NCBI GenBank assembly: GCA_947471745.1
Contig: CANJKZ010000010.1
Location: forward strand, 5,079,001 to 5,143,000
Reading direction: 5' to 3'
Source: Closterium sp. Naga37s-1
Lineage: Eukaryota > Streptophyta > Zygnematophyceae > Desmidiales > Closteriaceae
Length of the DNA stretch: 64,000 nt
Part shown: positions 55,735 to 64,000 of the stretch, in pieces
How positions within the stretch are numbered: position 1 is the stretch's first letter
How the letters are laid out: every line of letters starts with the position of its first letter
The notes under the pieces: generated by a model
Told to the model about the DNA's origin: nothing
The model's database searches: none
Seen by the model: the letters and a program-made list of their open reading frames with translations, nothing else
Translations under genes and position numbers: made by a program

Positions 55735-56926
55735 ATGAGTCTCCGAAACATGACACAAGCAGAGTTTGACGTGTTTTTGCAGGACTTTCGGGCGATGCAA
55801 TCCAACATGCAGACTATGTATGGCGAGTTGGAGCGCTTGAGGGTGGAAAACGCCGAGCTACGCCAGACGCGAGGTGAAGCGCGTCAGGGGTCGGCCGCCG
55901 TGGATGAAGCAAGTAGCAGCTTCGCGCCTAACGACGAGGTCCTTAGCGAGCTACAAGACTCGCTGGACGCTGAAGATGAGTGGACGGGACGGATGCAACA
56001 AGCACAAGGGACGCAGGGGCAACAGTCACAGCCGCAGCAACAGACACGAGCGGCGCCGAGGCAACAGTCGCAGACTACACCACGTCAGGAAACAGCGACA
56101 ACCCCGGTGATGGCCTCAGTGGCGCCCCCGATGCATGCAGCAGCAACAGTCTCAACAACTGTTAAAATAAAACCGACGAACCCACCCCCGTTCAACCCCA
56201 GCGACAAAACCGTCACTGTGTCGGCATGGTTGTTCGGAGTGGAGGTGTTTTTCAATGCTGCGCAAATTGCTGACGATGCTACCCGCATTAATTTTGCAGT
56301 GTCACTGTTACGAGGGCCGGCATTGGAGTGGTGGAAGTGGGGGGACTCCGGCAGGGATGTCACGTGCGAACGACGGGACCTGGACAACTGTCACGCAACA
56401 GGCAACTTCAATCTTCGGAGTGGCCACGATACGCACATGGACGGAGTGGGGCGCCGCGCTGCGAACCAGATTCGAGCATGTATCCGCCTCGGATTCTGCT
56501 CGCATGAAGCTGCGCACCTGGAAGCAGGTGGCGTCGGTCCAAGATTACACGGCAACATTCTGCAATTTGGCTGACCAAGTGGACGATATGAGCGACGCGG
56601 AACGACTCGACCGATATGTCGCAGGCCTCAAGTACGAAGTACAGTACGAGGTGCGACGGGCGAGGCCACGCGGTTTTCTCGATGCCGTCCAGGTGGCTGA
56701 ATCAACGGATGCGCTGATGCAATGGGCGAGAATGAGTTCCCGGGAGGGCACTCAATTTCGTGGACCGCCGCGCCAGCCCACAATCAACGGGGTGGATGCA
56801 CCGAGACGTGGACCTAACACGTGCTTCAACTGCAACCAACCGGGCCACTGGAGGAAGGACTGCCCGAAGCTGAAACAGGGAAACAGGAATGACGGAGAGG
56901 GGTCGGGAAAAGAGACGAGTCAGTAG
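55735..56926 (+). CDS. gypsy copy 3 Gag (frameshifted)
   Basis: ATG at 55735; small changes against copy 2 (TMYGELE for TMSGELE, EWTGRM for EWTARM). Same G6 break near 56339-56344, and TAG at 56924-56926. Confidence 0.88.
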
Positions 56927-59184
56927 CAGTCGGGCCACCTTCTGACGAGACCCCGTCGCCCGGCAATCAACATCCACACCGAGTGGTGGTACCGATACGG
57001 GCTATCGACCGCAACCGGACGAATAAGGTGGATGAACACGTGGATCACCCTGTGCTGGTCGTGGGGAGGGTTAACGGCTATAAAATAAAATTATTCGTTG
57101 ACGGTGGGGCGAGCCACAGTCTCGTCAACCTGGCAACGGCAAAAAAAATAGGGGTCAAACTGGACAGGTGTCTGCCCGAGATTGACGCGCGACTGGTGGA
57201 CGGGACACCGCTGGCGATAAAAGACGAGGTCCGACAAATTCGGATGAAGTGTGGCGACGATTTCGGGTTTTCAATGCGAATGCTGGCGACAACACTGGAC
57301 GGTTGCGATGTGCTGCTGGGACGAGATTGGCTACAGCGTTTCAATCCGACGATCGACTGGACGACGGGGGCGATCACGGTGCTGTGCAACAAGGGCCGCG
57401 TGACACTTCCGAAATGGGCGGAGCCGGAGCCGATGACAACACGTGTCAACGCAATAACGATGAAGAGGGCGATAAAACGGGGAGCGCAAGGCTACGCCGT
57501 ACAGCTGTACGAGGTGGGGGCTTCCGAAAAAATCGCCGACATCGACACGCTCTGCGCTGCTGTACCCAACGACGTGGCGAGCATAATTCGGAGGTATCCC
57601 GAAATCTTCGCGGATGACCTGCCTGACGAGCTGCCACCTCAGCGTCCGGAGGACCACAGGATCGAGCTGGAGCCAGGCGCAAAACCAACTGTTCGGTCAC
57701 AGTGGCGGCTCAGCCAACCGGAGCTCGACGAGTTGCGGAAACAGCTGGATTATCTGCTTTCGAAGGGTTTTATCCGGCCGAGCACGTCACCATACGCCGC
57801 CCCAATACTGTTCACACCGAAAAAGGACGGAGGCCTGCGCATGTGCATCGACTATCGAGCGTTGAACCGGGTCACGATCAAGTCACGTTACCCGATCCCA
57901 CGAGCGGACGACCTGCTGGATCAGCTTCGCGGGGCTCGCTTCTTCTCGAAAATCGATTTCCGAGGTGGCTACCACCAAATTCGCGTGTTCGCCGACGACT
58001 GCCCGAATACTGCGTTTCGCACCCGCTACGGCAGTTACGAGTACACTGTGATGCCGTTCGGGTTGACGAACGCGCCCTCGACTTTCCAGCTCACCATGAA
58101 TGGGGTGTTTCGGGACATGCTGGACAAAAAAGTTATCGTTTATCTGGACGACATCCTGGTGTACAGCAAGACTCGGGAGCAGCATTTACAGGACTTCGAG
58201 GAAGTGTTCCGGCGCTTGCAGCAGAACCGACTGATTACTAAGGGCTCTAAGTGTGAGTTCTTACAGTCGGAGCTGGAGTTCCTGGGGCACGTGATTTCAG
58301 GGGAGGGCATTAAAATTGACCCTCGCAAAGTGACGGCGATTTCGGAGTGGAAGCCGCCCACGAACATCACGGAGTTGCAGAGTTTCCTCGGCTTCGTTAA
58401 CTACGTCCGCCGTTTTGTACCGAATATGGCGGGGGTGACCAGGCCGTTAACCGATCTTCTGCATAAGGGCGTGCAATTCTGTTGGGGGGAGAGAGAACAG
58501 CTGGCTTTCAACGAGCTGAAGAAAATTTTGAGTTCACCCCCGGTGCTTCGGCTAGCAGATCCATCTCGACCGTTCGAAGTCGTGACGGACGCCAGCGATT
58601 TCGCCGTGGGCGCTGTGCTACAGGACTTCGGCAACAGGCTGCAACCCATCGCGTGCGAATCAAGAAAAATGCAGCCGCCCGAGCGCAACTATCCGGTCCA
58701 TGACAAGGAAATGCTCGCCATCGTGCATGCATTTCGTACCTGGCGCTGTTACCTCACGGGAGCTGACGTCACCGTCCGAACCGACCACAAGTCATTACAA
58801 TACATGCGCAACCAACCACAACTCAATCCGCGACAAATCCGGTGGCTCGATTACCTCGAGTCCAATTTCAGCTACACCATCACGTACAAAAAGGGCGCCA
58901 ACAACATCGCCGACGCCCTGACCCGACCATCAATGCAGACCGCAGCAGTACTAATCGCCCATTCTAACCCTTTATTGACAGGATTATTCAAGCATGGCTA
59001 CAGGATTGACCGGTTTTTCCGGACCAATCAACACCACGGGGTCACCACGGCGCATGGGAGCTACTACCTAAAAGTCGGTACTAACCGAGTTTGGGTACCT
59101 TCCTACCGACCCTTACGAGAATTGCTGACGCAGGAAGTACACGACTCCACCTCTCCGGGCATTTCGGCGTCGACAAAACGTTGA
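56909..59184 (+). CDS. gypsy copy 3 Pol part 1: protease, reverse transcriptase, RNase H
   Basis: Nearly identical to copy 2 (FGNRLQP for FGNGLQP, and VGAVLQ as in copy 1). All RT and RNase H motifs are present. Same truncated tail at 59184. Confidence 0.93.
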
Positions 59185-60410
59185 AGCTGCTGCAACGGAA
59201 TTATTACTGGCCCGACATGGCGTCCGACGTGCAGCACTACGTGTCCGCCTGCCCGACCTGCCAAGCAATGAAGTCATCACGCCAACGCCCAGCTGGATTG
59301 CTGCAACCCCTCGAGCCACCCGAACGACCGTGGCAACAGGTGACAATGGATTTCGTCACAGGACTGCCGGCGGGCGCAAGTGGCAACGACTCGGTACTTG
59401 TCGTCGTCGATCGCTTAACGAAAATGGCGCATTTCGCACCATGCCGCACGACGATCACAGCCGAAGAAACAGCGAAGCTCTTCATCTCGACCGTCGTACG
59501 ACTACACGGGTTGCCATCGGCGATAATCAGCGACCGCGACCCAAAATTCACGTCGAAGTTCTGGCAGGAGACGTGGGCACAGTACGGCACCCGCCTGCAG
59601 TTTTCGTCGTCGTACCATCCACAGACCAACGGACAGACAAAGAGGACAAACCAGACGATGGAGCAGTTGATTCGCACGAACTGCCCCGACATCACCAAGT
59701 GGGAGGATTCCCTTCCCATGCTCGAGTTTGCGTACAATAACGCCCCATCTGCAACAACCAAGCAGTCGCCGTTCTACCTGAATTACGGGATAGATCCGGT
59801 AGTACCCTCGTCAACAACTCCCGATAACCCGGTACCAAGGTCGCAGCAGTTTGTTTCGGAACTACAAGCAGCGCGAGACAAAGCAGCGGAATTTATCCGG
59901 AAGGCTAATACGGCCGCCAGCCGCTACGCCGACCGACATCGACGGACTTTACCCTTCCGTGACGGGCAGATGGTCCTCCTGGACACAAAAAACCTCAAGC
60001 TGCCCCAGCCTGCAAAACTGCGTCCCCGCTACGTGGGACCCTTTCGCATCCTTCGGATGCTGACACCGGTCACTGCGAAACTTCTCCTACCGGACGACTG
60101 GAAAATCCACGACGCTTTCCACGTCAGTTTACTTCGCCACTATGTGGCACCGCAGTCGTCCGACGTCGCCCGACCCCACCAGGCGCCAAGTGTCCGACCT
60201 GTGGCAGACCCGACGCTTCAACCTTGGAAGATATTGAACCATCGCATTCGTGCGACCCCCGCCGGACGCCACGTCGACTTCCTGCTACGCTGGGTGGATC
60301 GCACAAGCGACGATGACACGTGGGTCCCGGCTGACTCACTACAAGGGCACTCGGTACTTCGGCAGTATCTTTCTCGCCGACATGTGCCTGATATCGACCA
60401 CCTTTCTTAA
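59140..60410 (+). CDS. gypsy copy 3 integrase with catalytic Glu to Lys
   Basis: Same layout as copies 1 and 2, but the third catalytic residue is changed: NGQTKRTNQ, codon AAG at 59640-59642 instead of GAG. Known DD35E chemistry requires this glutamate for metal binding, so this copy should be unable to integrate. The rest of the protein is intact. Confidence 0.92.
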
Positions 60411-60422
60411 GGGGGGGGGTAG

Positions 60423-60701
60423 TGTAAGGAATTTCGCTAATTCCTTACTGAGGCATCTCTTACGCGTACAATTCCAACTTTCGGAATTCAGGCTCGGTCC
60501 GACGACCTCGCCTTCCGAACGTCTCCCGCGTCGCCCTCGGGTTTCCCAACCCCAAACCTGCACCCAACCTTCGCGCGACTCCGCGACCTCGGCCTAGCTA
60601 GCTGTGCTATATTATACCTAGGCCTCGTTGTTTGCTCAGTAGTTGTAATCACTTCCGCGATATTGCATTCTGCGCACTCTTCTTTCATACAACTCATAAC
60701 A
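60423..60701 (+). repeat. gypsy LTR 4 (true 3' LTR)
   Basis: 279 bp, ending ATAACA and followed by the target duplication CCCTA rather than by a primer site. Confidence 0.95.
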
Positions 60702-60801
60702 CCCTACAAGGGCACGGCACATTGACCTAAGCCCTCCCTAATCGGTTACGACCGTGGTGTTTCGCACTGTATATTCGCTATGTATAGTGCTTTTTCACCT
60801 C

Positions 60802-60834
<33 letters not shown>
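60702..60834 (+). other. Retroposed sequence, 3' part with 32-A tail
   Basis: After the CCCTA duplication the host sequence resumes with AAGGGCACGGCACATTGACC, a near repeat of the flank on the other side of the array (GAGGGCACGGTACATTGTGC, about 44929). It ends in an uninterrupted run of 32 A at 60803-60834, followed by CACCATG. No gene. Confidence 0.55.
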
Positions 60835-60835
<1 letters not shown>

Positions 60836-61170
60836 ACCATGAGCGACTGTCACGTACGACGTCGCACGGTCTCGCAGAACGACTGAATCTTTTTATCTTG
60901 TCCAATCAGAGTTTTCGCTGTCAAATGTGCGACCCCGTCGCACATACGTTCCTACTGTAGCAACTGCAAATTTTACAACCTTTTTAAACCGGCCTGAAAT
61001 TCGGCCCTCAAACCTGTAAAGTTTGTAAATCTTCAAATAGTGGCTGTAAATGTGACGACACGAAGTCGACCAATCCGTCGACTTTCGCGAAAGAAATGTC
61101 GACCAGATGGTCGACGTAAAGCCGGCCAAAAGCAGATTTTGCAAATTTGCGGGGATTTTACACGCCCTAA

Positions 61171-61498
61171 GGAAGTCAAGGGAATGTCGAGGGAATGTCG
61201 AAATGATGTACAAACGCATTTCTCCTCAGTGATGGAGGTTGAGAGCGATTCTGTAGGAAACAGAATGGTTGATTATACGTGAAGCAATCGTATTGTAATG
61301 TTCCTTTTTGGATACATTGCAAAGAAATAACTAGCTTGTAGCCTGGTTTATATAAACATCAACCATTGCAACTGCATCTATTCAAGCATACAACTCGATA
61401 AAACCATTCACACATCCACCTAAAACTCTCAATAAACTTGTATACACAACACATCAAGCGAAATCCCCAGTAAGATACTCCTTTTGTCGTCCTTCATC
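61171..61498. other. Spacer between TIR element and chitinase C 3' end
   Basis: AT-richer sequence with no gene recognised; it holds the presumed 3' UTR of chitinase C. Confidence 0.5.
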
Positions 61499-63220
61499 TC
61501 ACGCTGCGGCTGCAGCATTGAGCAGAGCATCGTTCACATCCTGGCTCATTGCCCAGAAGAACCACCCTCCATAGCCTTGCGTCTTGGCAAACTGGACCTT
61601 GGTGGTGATGGTGGAAGGGTCGTCGTAACCAACCCACTGGTCACCATTTACCGCATACATAGAGGATGTTGGGGCGTCGAGCGTAGCTGTGTAACCTCCA
61701 GTTGTTACCAGCTCATCGATTTCCCTGTAAAAGAGAACACCAGCTTCCTGTTGGTGGGGTGGAGAGGGAAAATGCAGGCCAAGGAAGAGGGTGATGAGAG
61801 CCTGCTTGGAGCTGATTGCTTAGACTCAGGGAAAAGGGAATAAGTTGCATTCTGAAAGTGCAAGAGGAAGGAAAAAGTGAAAGTGAAAGAAAAAAAAGCT
61901 GCAAAAAGGCTGTGATCATGTGAGAGAGGGAGAGAAGCATGCTGCGGAGAAGAAACAGGAAAGGGAAGAGCTCACCTGACTGATAGACCCAGGCTGACCA
62001 GGCCCAGTGGCCGCAGCTCCAACCCCAGTACTGCTTGCCGAGGCTAGAGTCCAGGTTCGGCCGTACATCGCCAGGCCGAGCATGGCCTTGCTCGGGGCCA
62101 AGCCTCGGGACACCCAGGCAGCCATGGCACCCTTGAGGCTCAGCTGGGGGTTGCTCAGGTCCTCCAGAGCAGTGTGCATGCCGGTGGTTAACTCCCATGA
62201 ACCATGCAGATCGTAGGTCATAACATTTACAAAGTCCAGCGCACTGTTGAGTGTCGGGACGTCGTAGGATTCAGCGATTGTCGGCTCGTATGCAGAAACT
62301 GCTGCAGAGAGCAGGAGCATGGGGTTTCCAGACGAAGCGGCTTCGGATTCAATCGCCGCCCGGAAATCCGTGACCAGGGCGGAAAAGAGGGCGGCGTTGC
62401 CCGTTGGGAACTCCCAGTCGAGATCCAGACCGTCGAAATTGTACGATCGGGCGAGGGTGATCGCGGATTGGATGAAAGCAGAGCGGGAGGAGGGGGACGA
62501 GGCGGCGTTGACGAAAGCGGTGGTGCCTGCGGAATAGCCCCCGATGGAGAGGAGGGTCTTGATGGCGGGGTTGGTATCTTTCAGGGCGGAGTTGAAGCGC
62601 AGATAGAGACCCTCGGTCACGTCCACTGCTGGGTTGGATGGGATGACCTGTGAAATGGGAGAGAAGGTACGGAATACTGAGTTAAGGATGCACGGAGCAT
62701 GGTGGGCCTAAGCACGGAGTTGAGGCAGGAAATACGGTGTGATGAGCCTAGGATGGCAGGAAATGGAAGCGGAATGTCTGAATAGCACCAAATGGCACAG
62801 AGAAGTGTAAATGGCAAGACAGTACGGTACCTGGTATGTGGTGGGGTCGATGGATGCAAAGGCGTAGAAGACATGCGTGAGCGTGGCAGCAGGGATGACC
62901 GATGGGTCCATGCCCGCCCAGTTGACAAAATACGCCATCCACTTCAGCTCAGCAGGGGGCGGAGGGGAGTCGGTTGAGGGCGGAGGGGGAGAGGAGGCGG
63001 AGGGGGAGCACTGGGATTGGCAGCCAGAGCCGCAGTAATCGGGGGTGGAGCCACACCATCCCCACTCGCTGCAGCAGAGGTTGTCGGCGCAAAGAGTTGT
63101 GGCGGAGCATTGCTGCGCGCGCGCGCGGAGGGGGAGGTGCGCGGACGAGAGCAGCAGCAGCGCGAGCAGGACGAGGAGGAGCGGAGACCGCGGCGAGGGA
63201 AGTGGTACTATGATCGCCAT
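61499..63220 (-). CDS. Chitinase C: hevein (CBM18) plus GH18 class V-like
   Basis: Exons 63220-62831, 62647-61976 and 61747-61499 give 436 codons before TGA, with the same phase 0 intron positions as A and B. The signal peptide ([20 protein letters not shown]) is followed by a hevein domain with eight cysteines (CSATTLC ... CQSQC) and a short Pro-rich linker (about 23 residues). The GH18 domain has an intact [26 protein letters not shown] before it and MTYDLHG after it. The last exon reads [20 protein letters not shown] and [17 protein letters not shown]. It is probably an active secreted chitinase. Of the three it looks best preserved. Confidence 0.93.
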
Positions 63221-63360
63221 GATTGTTGGGGTTGAGCAGCAGACTCGCAAGGCTTTTGATTATTAGGAGAAGGGAGCGGTGAGTTACAATGGGGAAGTTG
63301 CAATGGGGAGACTGGTTCGAGTGGTGGTGACTTGTGAGACGTGATGGGGCAAGGCTGTGC

Positions 63361-63366
63361 TATATA
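63361..63366 (-). promoter_or_regulatory. TATA box of chitinase C
   Basis: TATATA (GAGTATATAGCA on the minus strand), about 141 bp upstream of the ATG; same arrangement as in A and B. Confidence 0.45.
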
Positions 63367-63369
63367 CTC

Positions 63370-64000
63370 TGATGGGAGAGCGAGTGGAGAGAGGAGCGGA
63401 TGGGTTTGACGGGGAATGTATGGGGATGGCGTTATCCATGGCCAATGCGGTGTAGAGCTATCGGCGATTCGGACCCCTGCCGACGCAAAGGGTTACGGGA
63501 ATCCGAGTGACTCGGATGGAATTCGCTCCTCTGACCGCAATCGCGACTCGTCGCATTCGGAGTATCTACAGCGATTTGGATTCGGAATGCGGCTGCGGTA
63601 CGTCGGTGACTTGGTATGAAAAAATAAAGAAAGGAAAAGTGCATACGACGGCTATGGCTGCGACACCCGCGCGCCGCGTGTGTGTAAAAAGGGCTGAAAT
63701 TACTACACACGTGCCGCCGACGATAGGATTCCTTCGCGGAAACACCCATGACCCGTGCCGACGTCGCGACTCGAAACGCGACAGCTATTTACGACACAAT
63801 TATTGCTGCAAGGAAGAACACCGCCGTCAAGAACGCCGACCTTTCTCGCACAGACATTCCGGACAATGATCCCTCGGACTTCAGTCTGAAGATTCTAGCT
63901 AATGCGATTGGTCCGAGTCTGAGTGTTCGAGTGTCGAAACTATGTACGCACACCCTGAATGCCGTACCGTGAACGCCACGGGATTGGAGTTGAGGGAGAA
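63370..64000. other. Intergenic region upstream of chitinase C
   Basis: Nothing recognised: several short open frames, none with family resemblance. No repeat or palindrome of the kind seen elsewhere was noticed. Confidence 0.4.

Larger units (their letters stand above)
44957..60701 (+). mobile_element. Tandem Ty3/gypsy array: four LTRs, three internal regions, one target duplication
   Basis: Order: LTR 44957-45235, internal, LTR 50113-50389, internal, LTR 55267-55545, internal, LTR 60423-60701; period 5154-5156 bp. CCCTA precedes the first LTR (44952-44956) and follows the last (60702-60706), and no such duplication surrounds the inner LTRs. The whole array therefore behaves as one insertion that was later amplified, or that entered as a concatemer. 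The internal regions are nearly identical and share the same two frameshifts. Confidence 0.95.
43794..61167. mobile_element. PIF/Harbinger-like TIR element carrying nested insertions
   Basis: The ends are a 20 bp terminal inverted repeat, GGGCGTGTAAAATCGCCGCA at 43794-43813 and its complement at 61148-61167 with one mismatch. They are flanked by TAA at 43791-43793 and 61168-61170, as expected for the 3 bp TWA target of PIF/Harbinger. Short subterminal hairpins lie inside both ends (43821-43847; GTCGAC-rich 61075-61120). No DDE transposase is recognised, so the element is non-autonomous. Without the retroposed sequence and the gypsy array its own sequence would be roughly 500 bp. Confidence 0.75.

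Overview
The window is nuclear DNA from a streptophyte green plant, most likely a streptophyte alga or bryophyte-grade lineage. Four things point this way: a vacuolar glutathione-conjugate transporter of the plant ABCC1/ABCC2 type, with its plant-specific C-terminal extension, split over about two dozen small exons; three intron-containing GH18 class V chitinases with an N-terminal hevein (CBM18) domain; Ty3/gypsy LTR retrotransposons with the plant initiator-Met tRNA primer site; and a Ty1/copia relic. A zygnematophyte alga is a guess, not shown.

Layout. 1-650: short tandem repeats and a small foldback. 648-11245: a 10.6 kb satellite of a 15 bp unit, open in five of six frames but not coding. 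11346-30246 (+): the ABCC transporter from mid-TMD1 to the stop codon; about the first 300 residues are not in the window. Most of its introns carry one to five decayed copies of the neighbouring exon edge, splice site included. 30999-33021 (-): chitinase A, with a damaged catalytic motif. 34320-36021 and 40087-40238: a second copy of the ABCC 3' end, interrupted by a 5'-truncated copia element (36022-about 39985). 40856-42743 (-): chitinase B. 43794-61167: a TIR element with a TAA target duplication (PIF/Harbinger-like, non-autonomous). It holds a probable retroposed sequence with a 32-A tail, and inside that a tandem gypsy array (44957-60701) of four LTRs and three internal regions with a single 5 bp target duplication (CCCTA). 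61499-63220 (-): chitinase C.

How the parts relate. The ABCC 3' end and a downstream chitinase appear twice in the same arrangement (30.1-33.0 kb and 34.3-42.7 kb), so a segmental duplication built the chitinase cluster. Chitinases B and C keep the GH18 active-site motif and A has lost part of it. The most unusual pattern is a family of short palindromes, consensus TTTTGAG-N-CG-N'-CTCAAAA, scattered through introns and intergenic DNA. They repeatedly sit at the junction between tandem copies of exon edges or other local repeats. Their centres and flanking arms vary in a compensated way, so each stays self-complementary. I know of no described element that matches this.

All boundaries were read by eye from splice consensus, reading frame and family resemblance; no alignment was run.
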